Source of the DNA: an uncultured Eubacterium sp.
Lineage (GTDB): Bacteria > Bacillota > Clostridia > Lachnospirales > Lachnospiraceae
NCBI GenBank assembly: GCA_910580075.1
Contig: CAJTVR010000054.1
Location: 1-30,459 of the forward strand
Reading direction: 5' to 3'
Length of the DNA: 30,459 nt
The first letter of the stretch is position 1, and every line of letters begins with the position of its first letter. Of this stretch, positions 17,156-25,212 are shown piece after piece. Below the pieces are notes generated by a model. The model had not been told where the DNA came from and searched no databases. It was given only the letters and a program-made list of their open reading frames with translations. A program made the position numbers and the translations under genes.

Positions 17156-18589
17156 ATGAGCGAATTTGAAGATAGAAATATGGAATATACAGAGGGTGAT
17201 ATTCCTGAAAAACGAGATTATGAGAAAGAGCTCATATGCATTATCAAAAGCGGAGATCCGCCTTCGGTAATTCGCAGGAAGCTGGAACATTACCATGAAA
17301 ATGATATTGCATCCGTATGGGAGGAACTTTCCAGGGAAGAACGTATCAAACTCTATAAACTGCTTGGCAATGAGACAGTATCTGAGATATTTACGTATCT
17401 GGAGGACGATGTAAGTATTTATCTGGAAGAGCTGGGCCTGGAAAATGCTGCGGATATTCTGGAGTCCATGGATGCGGATGATGCGGTGGATATTCTGGAT
17501 GAGATGGAAGATGAGAAATCAGACCGTCTGATTCAGCTGATGGATGAAGAATCCAGACATGATATCGGCCTGATCCAGTCCTATGAAGATAACGAAATCG
17601 GCAGCCGGATGACAATGAATTTTATTGTGATACACCGCGGGCTTATGATTCAGGAAGCAATGAAAGAGCTTGTGACCCAGGCTGCTGATAATGATAATAT
17701 TTCTACGATTTATGTTGTAAACGAGGATGACAGTTTTTATGGAGCCATTGATTTAAAAGATCTGATTATTGCGCGCAAATTCACGTCGCTGGAAGATCTG
17801 ATTTCTACATCATATCCATATGTATATGCAAAAGAAACGATTGACGAGTGTTTCGAAGAACTGAGAGATTATTCAGAAGATTCGATTCCAGTGCTGGATA
17901 ATGATAAAAAAATACTGGGCGTTATTACAGCTCAGGATATTGTAGAAGTGGTAGACGAAGAGATGGGCGAGGACTATGCAAGGCTTGCCGGACTGACTGC
18001 CGAAGAGGATTTAAACGAGCCGCTTTTGGAAAGCATGAAAAAAAGGATTCCGTGGCTGCTTGTGCTGCTGATGCTTGGACTTGCTGTGTCCAGTGTAGTC
18101 GGCGTGTTTGAACAGGTAGTATCGCAGCTGACGCTTGTGATGTGTTTTCAGTCGCTGATTCTGGACATGGCAGGCAACGCCGGAACCCAGTCGCTGGCCG
18201 TCACAATCCGCGTTCTGATGGACGAAAACCTGACAGGCGCTCAGAAACTGCGTCTGATGTTTAAAGAAATGCGGGTCGGAGCGGTGAACGGACTTTTGCT
18301 TGGCCTGATTTCCCTTGTGTTTATCGGGGTATACATTGCCCTGGTCAAAGGAAAAGGATTCTGGTTTGGATTCGCTGTCAGTGCGTGCATCGGCTTTTCG
18401 CTGATGGTGGCAATGATTATTTCAAGCATTACGGGAACAGTTATTCCTATGTTTTTCCACAAAATTAAAATCGATCCGGCTGTTGCTTCGGGGCCGCTGA
18501 TTACGACAGTAAACGATCTGGTGGCAGTAGTGACTTACTATGGACTGTCCTGGATACTGCTTATTAATATGCTGCGACTGGCAGAATAA
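17156..18589 (+). CDS. mgtE: Magnesium transporter MgtE
   Basis: This 477-residue homodimeric Mg2+ channel/transporter has an acidic MgtE_N helical-repeat domain (about 45-160, with ADILESMDADDAVDILDEM), two CBS domains (about 165-290, ending EDSIPVLDNDKKILGVITAQDIV), and a C-terminal membrane domain with five predicted segments (about 300-477, including LDMAGNAGTQSLAV). In the family the N and CBS domains sense cytoplasmic Mg2+ and gate the pore. AAAGGAGGTTTCTT precedes the ATG. No M-box riboswitch is recognisable in the upstream 248 nt. Confidence 0.96.
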   Translation: MSEFEDRNMEYTEGDIPEKRDYEKELICIIKSGDPPSVIRRKLEHYHENDIASVWEELSREERIKLYKLLGNETVSEIFTYLEDDVSIYLEELGLENAADILESMDADDAVDILDEMEDEKSDRLIQLMDEESRHDIGLIQSYEDNEIGSRMTMNFIVIHRGLMIQEAMKELVTQAADNDNISTIYVVNEDDSFYGAIDLKDLIIARKFTSLEDLISTSYPYVYAKETIDECFEELRDYSEDSIPVLDNDKKILGVITAQDIVEVVDEEMGEDYARLAGLTAEEDLNEPLLESMKKRIPWLLVLLMLGLAVSSVVGVFEQVVSQLTLVMCFQSLILDMAGNAGTQSLAVTIRVLMDENLTGAQKLRLMFKEMRVGAVNGLLLGLISLVFIGVYIALVKGKGFWFGFAVSACIGFSLMVAMIISSITGTVIPMFFHKIKIDPAVASGPLITTVNDLVAVVTYYGLSWILLINMLRLAE

Positions 18590-18677
18590 ATCTGCATATG
18601 CATAAGCTGTGTCTGGCAGAGAAAACGCCGGCAGCCGGAACCGGACGTATCAGCAGAAAAGTTTTGGAGGATGAAGA

Positions 18678-19436
18678 TTGGCTTTAACAGAAATGCAAAA
18701 AGAGCGGTATGCAAGGAATATTCTTCTGGATGAGGCAGGAGAGGAAGGACAGGAAAAGCTGCTGCATGCAGGAGTATGTATCATCGGAGCCGGAGGGCTT
18801 GGCTCTCCGGCTGCTATGTATTTAGCGGCCGCAGGAGTTGGGACAATTGGAATTGCGGATGCGGATACAGCAGACCTGTCCAATCTGCAGCGTCAGATTC
18901 TCCACGGTGCTGCAGATATCGGAAGGCAGAAAGTGGTTTCTGCAAAAGAAACACTGCAGTATTTGAACCCGCAGACTGTCGTACATACTTATCCGGTGTT
19001 TGTCAATCATGAAAATATCGGGGATATTGTGAAGGACTATGATTTTGTGATCGATGCCGCAGATAATTTTGATACAAAATTTCTGATTAATGATGCATGT
19101 GCTGCGGCCCGCAAGCCTTTTGTTCATGCAGGCGTCATTCGGTTTACGGGACAGCTTATGACCTATGTGCCGGGAAAAGGGCCATGTTACCGCTGTATTT
19201 TTAAAGAACCGCCGGCAGAAGGTGCTGTACCGCCAGCCAGCCAGTCAGGAGTGCTCGGAGCTGTCTGTGGTGTAATCGGCAGCCTGCAGGCAGTGGAGGC
19301 TGTTAAGTATATTTTAGGCGCGGGAGAGCTGCTGACAGGGAGTCTGCTTTTATATGACGGACTCAGGGCACAGTTTCGAAAGATTAAGCTGCCGCAGAAG
19401 GTGGAAGACTGTACGGCATGCGGAGGAAAAATTTAA
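18678..19436 (+). CDS. ThiF/MoeB/HesA-family E1-like adenylyltransferase
   Basis: This 252-residue protein has the nucleotide motif GAGGLGSP (37-44), DLSNLQRQILH with the family arginine, DAADNFDTKF and a structural zinc site of C170-x2-C173 and C245-x2-C248. The family adenylates the C-terminal Gly-Gly of small sulfur carriers (ThiS, MoaD) for thiamine or molybdopterin synthesis. No carrier, moa, moe or thi gene is in the window, so the substrate is open. The start is TTG at 18678 behind GGAGGATGAAGA, and the next in-frame ATG (TEMQKERYARN) is a close alternative. It lies 88 nt after mgtE. Confidence 0.92.
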   Translation: MALTEMQKERYARNILLDEAGEEGQEKLLHAGVCIIGAGGLGSPAAMYLAAAGVGTIGIADADTADLSNLQRQILHGAADIGRQKVVSAKETLQYLNPQTVVHTYPVFVNHENIGDIVKDYDFVIDAADNFDTKFLINDACAAARKPFVHAGVIRFTGQLMTYVPGKGPCYRCIFKEPPAEGAVPPASQSGVLGAVCGVIGSLQAVEAVKYILGAGELLTGSLLLYDGLRAQFRKIKLPQKVEDCTACGGKI

Positions 19437-19553
19437 GCCTGTTTAGAAAAAGCAGAAGCGGAGAATGTACAGCTCTGCGGACACTTTGGCAGAGGGAATG
19501 GGTATGATTCTCTATCCTGAATCTGCGTCCGGACAGGTAAGATGAAATTGTTA

Positions 19554-19622
19554 AAGCCGTCCGAAAGGGCGGCTTAGATTGTATTTACGTATCAGTTCAG
19601 ACAAGCCGTCCTGCCTGAACTG
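19554..19622. other. Two adjacent hairpins sharing an AAGCCGTCC repeat
   Basis: AAGCCGTCC-GAAA-GGGCGGCTT at 19554-19575 is a 9-bp stem with a GAAA tetraloop. CAGTTCAG (19593-19600) pairs with CTGAACTG (19615-19622), and its loop holds a second AAGCCGTCC (19603-19611) that could pair with the same GGGCGGCTT. They lie 3' of the E1-like gene and upstream of the marR promoter. They may be a weak terminator; no T tract follows. Confidence 0.45.
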
Positions 19623-19650
19623 CTGCTCATTTATTTTCTGCAGTTTTCTC

Positions 19651-19696
19651 TTGACAATTGCGGAATTTTGCATTAATATGTAGCATGCTACATATT
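19651..19696 (+). promoter_or_regulatory. marR promoter with overlapping 22-bp palindromic operator
   Basis: TTGACA at 19651-19656, 17 nt and TAATAT at 19674-19679 form a near-consensus promoter. A perfect 22-bp palindrome at 19675-19696, centred on TGTAGCATGCTACA, overlaps the -10 box and the expected start site. This is the layout of a MarR autorepressor operator. Confidence 0.8.
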
Positions 19697-19715
19697 TTGA
19701 AAGGAGAATCTGCAG

Positions 19716-20153
19716 ATGGATCTGAATGAAACCAAGATGTATTTCAAGAAAATCCACAATCAGTTAGATGCCAGCTTTACAAAGGCAATGCGCACATACG
19801 GCCTGACCTGCACGCAGTTTGATATGCTGGCTTATGTTGCAAAAGATGAGGGGATTCATACTGTGACGGATATATCAGCTCATTTTGGCGTCAGGCATAC
19901 GAGTGTAATCCACGTACTGAAGATTCTCGAAAAGAAGGGTCTTATATACAGGAGTACGTCTGCGGATGCCAGAGTAAAAGAGGTTATGCTTACGGACTGC
20001 GGATGCCGGCTTATTGCAGAAGTCTGTACAAAAGCTCCTTTTGCAAATGAAATCATATTTGCAGGTTTTTCAGAAGCGGATTTGAATCTTTTGAAAAATA
20101 TGTTAGAGAAAATTTATAAAAATCTGGAATCTGATGCATTCCAGCATCTTTAG
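19716..20153 (+). CDS. MarR family transcriptional regulator
   Basis: This 145-residue winged-helix regulator has a central DNA-binding part: LTCTQFDMLAYVAKDEG, TVTDISAHFGVRHTSVIHVLKILEKKGLIYR (recognition helix) and the wing STSADARVKEVMLTDCG. MarR dimers bind short palindromes and release DNA on ligand binding or oxidation. GAAAGGAGAATCTGCAG precedes the ATG. The palindrome over its own promoter points to autoregulation. The MATE transporter gene begins 20 nt downstream, so the regulator probably controls efflux. The inducer is not evident. Confidence 0.93.
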   Translation: MDLNETKMYFKKIHNQLDASFTKAMRTYGLTCTQFDMLAYVAKDEGIHTVTDISAHFGVRHTSVIHVLKILEKKGLIYRSTSADARVKEVMLTDCGCRLIAEVCTKAPFANEIIFAGFSEADLNLLKNMLEKIYKNLESDAFQHL

Positions 20154-20173
20154 AATATGAAAGGAGACTTAAA

Positions 20174-21526
20174 ATGCAGGATAAGACAACAGAAATTTTT
20201 CGTGACGCGCCAGTACCAAAGGCAGTCATTAGTAATGTGATACCTTCGATTGTCAGTATGATTATGGTGCTGGTGTACAATCTGGCAGATACGTTTTTTA
20301 TCGGACAGACAAAAGATGCTTATATGGTGGCAGCGGTTTCTGTAGCAACGCCGGCTTTTTTGCTGTTTATGGCAGTCGGTATGCTGTTTGGTATTGGCGG
20401 CACATCCCTGATTTCAAGAACGCTCGGGGAAGGCAATGAGGAAAAGGCCCGGAATGCTTCTGCTTTCTGTTTTTGGACAGGGCTTGTGATCGGCATTATT
20501 TCTATGGCGGTTATATTTATTTTTGCTGAGCCGGTGAGTCTGGCAATCGGGGCAAGCGGGGAGACAGTCGGCTATGCTTCCCAGTACCTGCGTATTGTAT
20601 CTACTGCCATACCGTTTTTGATTATTGGCAGCAGTTTCAGCAATATTATCCGTGCAGAGGGAAATGCACAGACGGCTATGATGGGAATGGTGATCGGGAA
20701 TCTGATTAATATTGTATTAGATCCGGTTATGATTCTCGGGTTTGGATGGAATGTCGCTGGCGCTGCGATTGCAACCGTGCTTGGAAATGTATTTTCCGCT
20801 GTATTTTATATCGGCCATATGCTTTCTAAAAAAGCGATGCTTTCCATTCATCCGAAATATTTTAAGGCGCAGGAGGGTATTGCTGCCGGAGTTTTTGCAA
20901 TCGGTGTGCCGGCTTCGCTTAACAGTATTCTGATGAGCGTTTCGAATATTATTGTAAATAACATTATGTCAGGCTATGGAGATATGGCAGTGGCAGGGCT
21001 TGGCGTTGCAATGAAAGTCAATATGATTGTAGTCATGCTCCTGATCGGCCTGGGAACCGGAATTCAGCCGATACTGGGTTACTGTTTTGGAGCCGGGAAC
21101 CGGAAGCGCTTTCTGGACGTCCTGAAATTTTCAATGATACTGGCTTTTGCTATCAGCGCTGTTATGACGGCTGTATGTTACTGTGGTGCGGATCCGCTTG
21201 TGCATGCATTTTTAGAAGACGAAGATGCATTTTCTTACGGGATGTCTTTTGCGCGGATTTACATTTATTCGGGTCCGGTAATCGGGCTGATGTTTGTATT
21301 TGTCAATGCAATCCAGTCTGCGGGAGCGGCACTTCCGGCTTTAGTACTTTCCATCAGCCGCCAGGGACTGATTTATTTGCCGGTGCTGTTTTTGTTCCGC
21401 CGTATTTTTGACTCAGCTGTTATGCTGGCAGCGGCGCAGCCGATTACAGATTATATGACGACGCTGCTGTCGGTGGTGCTGTTCTGGTTTACTTATAAAA
21501 AGTATTTTCCGAATCATACAGCATAA
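20174..21526 (+). CDS. MATE family multidrug/metabolite efflux transporter
   Basis: This 450-residue inner-membrane transporter has about 12 hydrophobic segments in two homologous halves, with IPSIVSMIMVLVYNLADTFFIG at the start and GNLINIVLDPVMILGFGWNVAGAAIATVLG, the family's most recognisable stretch. MATE proteins export cationic drugs or metabolites using Na+ or H+. AAAGGAGACTTAAA precedes the ATG. It follows the marR gene by 20 nt with no terminator between them. Its substrate cannot be read from the sequence. Confidence 0.95.
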   Translation: MQDKTTEIFRDAPVPKAVISNVIPSIVSMIMVLVYNLADTFFIGQTKDAYMVAAVSVATPAFLLFMAVGMLFGIGGTSLISRTLGEGNEEKARNASAFCFWTGLVIGIISMAVIFIFAEPVSLAIGASGETVGYASQYLRIVSTAIPFLIIGSSFSNIIRAEGNAQTAMMGMVIGNLINIVLDPVMILGFGWNVAGAAIATVLGNVFSAVFYIGHMLSKKAMLSIHPKYFKAQEGIAAGVFAIGVPASLNSILMSVSNIIVNNIMSGYGDMAVAGLGVAMKVNMIVVMLLIGLGTGIQPILGYCFGAGNRKRFLDVLKFSMILAFAISAVMTAVCYCGADPLVHAFLEDEDAFSYGMSFARIYIYSGPVIGLMFVFVNAIQSAGAALPALVLSISRQGLIYLPVLFLFRRIFDSAVMLAAAQPITDYMTTLLSVVLFWFTYKKYFPNHTA

Positions 21527-21653
21527 CTTTCCAGGACATGGATTCTGAACTGTACACAGACAGCATACTGTGATACAATTTATGGCACATGAGCAGACAG
21601 TTGAGAGCGTGTAAAAAAAATGCTTTCCATGCTCTGGGAAAGAGGTGTTTTCC

Positions 21654-21935
21654 ATGAACCTGGACCGGCATATTCATGAAAAGCTGTGCAGTCTGGCACA
21701 ACAATACCACATAGAAAAAATCATTCTGTTCGGTTCCCGTGCCAGAGAGTCGAACCACGAGCACAGCGATATAGATCTGGCTGTCTATGGAATTACAAAT
21801 GCAGCGTGTTATCTGGATTTTCAGGAAGCTATAGAAGAACAGATACCTACGCTGCTGCGTTTTGACCTGGCGGACATGAATGGAATCAGCGTATCAGAAG
21901 AACTTTTAAAAGAAATTGATCAGGAAAAAATATAA
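21654..21935 (+). CDS. Minimal nucleotidyltransferase (MNT) domain protein, orphan
   Basis: This 93-residue protein carries the pol-beta-type nucleotidyltransferase signature GSRAR (27-31) and SDIDLAV with D39 and D41 as metal ligands, preceded by IEKIILF. Such proteins usually accompany a HEPN toxin, as antitoxins that AMPylate it. No HEPN gene is upstream or downstream here: the 3' neighbour is the T-box leader. The ATG at 21654 behind GAAAGAGGTG is preferred; a GTG at 21645 is possible. The MATE gene ends 127 nt upstream, so it may be transcribed separately. Confidence 0.85.
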   Translation: MNLDRHIHEKLCSLAQQYHIEKIILFGSRARESNHEHSDIDLAVYGITNAACYLDFQEAIEEQIPTLLRFDLADMNGISVSEELLKEIDQEKI

Positions 21936-21987
21936 CTGCAGGACATCTGCACAGATATACATGCACTGGGAAGAATATAAAAAATTC

Positions 21988-22016
21988 TTGACAACCCTGT
22001 AAAATATTTATATGAT
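21988..22016 (+). promoter_or_regulatory. Consensus sigma-A promoter of valS
   Basis: TTGACA at 21988-21993, a 17-nt spacer and TATGAT at 22011-22016. It is one of the strongest promoters in the window and sits where the T-box leader should start (about 22023). Confidence 0.85.
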
Positions 22017-22057
22017 AATAGAGTATTTGATATAAAAGCATTTGATAGGAAACAGGT

Positions 22058-22358
22058 AATGAGAAAGAGGAGTACATCGTTACGCCCGCCAGAGAGAGCT
22101 GTCCGATGGCTGAGAGACGGCTTGGGATACGGATGATGGAAGGTAGCTTTTGAACCGGGCAGCTGAACCAGAATGCAGTAAGCCGCTCCGTCCCGTCCGC
22201 GTTACTGGACATAAGATGACAGAAGCCTGGCCAGGAATGAAGAAACGGCTGTATACCTAGGCCGCAGGTAATTTTCGTAAATCCAGGGATCTGTTAAAGA
22301 AAAGGTGGTACCGCGCTCATTCGCCCTTTACAGCCGTAAAGCTGTGAAGGGTTTTTTT
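22058..22358 (+). promoter_or_regulatory. T-box riboswitch controlling valS
   Basis: This is a tRNA-sensing leader. An AGTA turn (about 22071) and AGAGAG motif in stem I, a distal GATGGCTGAGA loop, the conserved T-box sequence AAAGGTGGTACCGCGC (22301-22316) and a terminator are all visible. TGGT in the antiterminator bulge can pair with an ACCA tRNA end, as expected for tRNA-Val. The valine specifier is probably the GTA in AAGGTAGC near 22141-22148, though I could not fold the stem fully. Uncharged tRNA-Val should favour antitermination and valS expression. Confidence 0.9.
22324..22358 (+). terminator. T-box-controlled intrinsic terminator
   Basis: CCCTTTACAGC, loop CGTAA and GCTGTGAAGGG form an 11-bp stem with one G-U pair, followed by seven T. 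It is mutually exclusive with the antiterminator that includes 22301-22329. Confidence 0.9.
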
Positions 22359-22410
22359 ATAATCAATCTTATATATAGAAGTAAAAGGCTTAAAGAAAAG
22401 GAGATTATCT

Positions 22411-25071
22411 ATGTCAAAAGAATTAGCAAAAACATATAATCCGGCCGGACTGGAAGACCGTCTTTATGAGAAATGGGAGAAGAACGGTTATTTTCATGCA
22501 AAAGCCGACCGCAGCAAAAAACCGTTTACAATCGTAATGCCTCCGCCTAATATTACCGGGCAGCTGCATATGGGGCATGCGCTGGATAATACGATGCAGG
22601 ATATTCTGATCCGGTATAAAAAGATGCAGGGATACAATGCACTCTGGCAGCCTGGGACAGACCATGCGTCTATTTCCACGGAAGTACGTGTTATAGATTC
22701 GCTGAAGAAACAGGGGATTGATAAAAATGACCTGGGCAGGGAAGGCTTCCTGGAAAAAGTATGGGAATGGAAAGAAGAGTACGGCGGACGTATTATCCGG
22801 CAGTTAAAGAAGATTGGCTCGGCTGCTGACTGGCAGAGAGAACGTTTTACAATGGATGAGGGCTGTTCGAAGGCTGTAGAGGAAGTGTTTGTCCGTTTAT
22901 TTCAAAAGGGCTATATTTATAAAGGGAACCGCATTATTAACTGGTGTCCGGTCTGCGGGACGTCCATATCTGATGCCGAGACAGAGCATGTGGACCAGAA
23001 AGGGCATTTCTGGCATATCCGCTATCCGGTAGCAGGGGAAGAGGGCAGATTTGTAGAAATTGCAACAACCCGTCCGGAAACCATGTTCGGAGATACTGCT
23101 GTGGCTGTCAATCCAAAAGATGAGCGCTATCAGGATCTTGTCGGAAAGACGCTGATTCTGCCAGTGGTAAACAGAGAGATTCCGGTAATCGCGGATGAAT
23201 ATGTGGACATGGAGTTTGGAACCGGCTGTGTTAAAATAACTCCTGCGCATGACCCGAACGATTTTGAAGTAGGAAAACGTCATAACCTTGAGCTTGTGAA
23301 TGTCATGAACGATGATGCCACGATGAATGAAAATGCCGGAAAGTATGCAGGAATGGACCGTTATGAATGCCGCAGAGCGCTTGTAAAAGACTTGGAAGAA
23401 GCGGGACTTCTTGCAGCAGTCAGAGAGCACGAACATGCAGTAGGCACACATGACCGCTGCGGTACAACAGTAGAGCCGATGGCAAAGCTGCAGTGGTTTG
23501 TGGCAATGGAGGAGCTGGCAAAGCCTGCGATAGAGGCAGTAAAAAACGGGGATCTGAAATTTGTGCCGGAACGTTTTGATAAGATTTATCTGCACTGGCT
23601 GGAAGGCATCCGCGACTGGTGCATATCCAGACAGTTATGGTGGGGACACCGGATTCCGGCTTATTACTGTCCGCAATGCGGTGAGATGATTGTAGCAAAG
23701 GCAGAAGATGCGCCAAAGTCCTGTCCGAAATGCGGGCATGACGGGATGGAGCAGGACCCGGATACGCTGGATACCTGGTTTTCTTCCGCACTCTGGCCGT
23801 TTTCTACATTAGGCTGGCCGGACCAGACAGAAGATCTGGATTATTTTTACCCTACAGACGTGCTTGTAACCGGTTATGATATTATTTTCTTCTGGGTAAT
23901 CCGCATGGTATTTTCCGGCTATGAACATACCGGGCGTTCGCCGTTCCATACCGTTTTGATACATGGACTGGTACGTGACGACCAGGGACGTAAAATGAGC
24001 AAGTCGCTTGGAAACGGCATAGATCCGTTAGAAGTTATTGATAAATATGGTGCTGACGCGCTCCGGCTGACGTTGATTACCGGAAATGCGCCGGGCAATG
24101 ATATGCGTTTTTACTGGGAACGCGTGGAAGCATCCAGAAATTTTGCAAATAAAGTATGGAATGCATCGCGCTTTATTATGATGAACCTGGACGGCAGGGA
24201 AGTCTCCAGGCCGGATGACGCAGATCTGGAACCTGCAGATAAATGGATGATGTCCAAATTAAATACACTGGCAAAAGATATGACAGAAAATATGGATAAA
24301 TTTGAACTTGGCATAGCAGTATCCAAAGTATATGATTTTATCTGGGATGAATTCTGTGACTGGTATATTGAAATTGCAAAACTGCGTACTTACCGCTATG
24401 ATCAGGCGGCAAAGTCTGCAAATGCAGCATTGTGGACGCTGCGCACAGTGCTTACGGAAGCGTTGAAGCTCCTGCATCCGTTTATGCCGTTTCTGACAGA
24501 GGAGATTTTCTGCACGCTGCATCCTGAGGAAGAGTCTATTATGCTGGCGCAGTGGCCGGAATATAAACAAGAGCTGCATTTCGAAACGGAAGAAATCATG
24601 CTGTCTCATGTAAAAGACCTTGTAAAGGCAGTCCGTACCGTGCGCAAAGACATGGATGTTCCAAACAGCCGCAAGGCAAAACTGTTTATTGTATCAGATA
24701 ACCAGCAGATCCGGGATATTTTTCAAAAGGCACAGGATGCTTATGTAAACTTTACAAATGCCAGTGAAGTAAACATCCAGGAAAACAGGGACAGCATTCC
24801 GAAAGATGCCGTATCCTTAGTCATTCCGGGGGCAGCGGTGTATATTCCGCTCGAGGAGCTTGTAGATCAGGCAAAAGAGACTGAACGGTTAAAGAAAGAA
24901 CAGGCCAGACTGGAAAAAGAGCTGGCACGTTCGCATAAAATGCTTGAGAATGAAAGATTTTTAAGCAAAGCGCCTCAGGCTAAAATTGAAGAAGAGAAGA
25001 AAAAGCTGGCAGAATATGAAAAAATGATGGAAGAAGTGATTCAAAGGCTGGAGCAGATGAAGGAATTTTAG
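22411..25071 (+). CDS. valS: Valyl-tRNA synthetase
   Basis: This 886-residue class I synthetase charges tRNA-Val with valine in the cytoplasm. The HIGH motif reads HMGH within PPNITGQLHMGHALDNT, and KMSKS is intact in GRKMSKSLGNGIDP. An editing domain lies between them (TTRPETMFGDTAVAVNP, then the GTGCVKITPAHDPND motif). Zinc-type cysteine pairs occur at CPVC and at CPQC/CPKC. The anticodon-binding region and a C-terminal coiled coil (about 815-886, rich in E, K and L) complete the usual architecture. AAGGAGATTATCT precedes the ATG. Expression is governed by the T-box leader. Confidence 0.98.
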   Translation: MSKELAKTYNPAGLEDRLYEKWEKNGYFHAKADRSKKPFTIVMPPPNITGQLHMGHALDNTMQDILIRYKKMQGYNALWQPGTDHASISTEVRVIDSLKKQGIDKNDLGREGFLEKVWEWKEEYGGRIIRQLKKIGSAADWQRERFTMDEGCSKAVEEVFVRLFQKGYIYKGNRIINWCPVCGTSISDAETEHVDQKGHFWHIRYPVAGEEGRFVEIATTRPETMFGDTAVAVNPKDERYQDLVGKTLILPVVNREIPVIADEYVDMEFGTGCVKITPAHDPNDFEVGKRHNLELVNVMNDDATMNENAGKYAGMDRYECRRALVKDLEEAGLLAAVREHEHAVGTHDRCGTTVEPMAKLQWFVAMEELAKPAIEAVKNGDLKFVPERFDKIYLHWLEGIRDWCISRQLWWGHRIPAYYCPQCGEMIVAKAEDAPKSCPKCGHDGMEQDPDTLDTWFSSALWPFSTLGWPDQTEDLDYFYPTDVLVTGYDIIFFWVIRMVFSGYEHTGRSPFHTVLIHGLVRDDQGRKMSKSLGNGIDPLEVIDKYGADALRLTLITGNAPGNDMRFYWERVEASRNFANKVWNASRFIMMNLDGREVSRPDDADLEPADKWMMSKLNTLAKDMTENMDKFELGIAVSKVYDFIWDEFCDWYIEIAKLRTYRYDQAAKSANAALWTLRTVLTEALKLLHPFMPFLTEEIFCTLHPEEESIMLAQWPEYKQELHFETEEIMLSHVKDLVKAVRTVRKDMDVPNSRKAKLFIVSDNQQIRDIFQKAQDAYVNFTNASEVNIQENRDSIPKDAVSLVIPGAAVYIPLEELVDQAKETERLKKEQARLEKELARSHKMLENERFLSKAPQAKIEEEKKKLAEYEKMMEEVIQRLEQMKEF

Positions 25072-25121
25072 GCTGATATGTATAAATTCAATAATTCTTT
25101 ACGTATTTTCAAGAATATTTG

Positions 25122-25150
25122 TTGAAGTTTGTCTGAAAAAATGTTAAAAT
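25122..25150 (+). promoter_or_regulatory. Sigma-A-type promoter of the FapA-family gene
   Basis: TTGAAG at 25122-25127, 17 nt and TAAAAT at 25145-25150, about 60 nt before the start codon. It suggests transcription independent of valS, although no clear terminator follows valS. Confidence 0.6.
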
Positions 25151-25212
25151 TAGAGAAGATATACCATGCAACTAATATGGTTGATGAAATATAAGTGAAG
25201 GGTGGTAAAGTC

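Noticed and set aside
22897..23595. Long minus-strand open frame of 232 residues inside valS
   Set aside because: It is a shadow of valS codon bias, with no ribosome site or recognisable domain.
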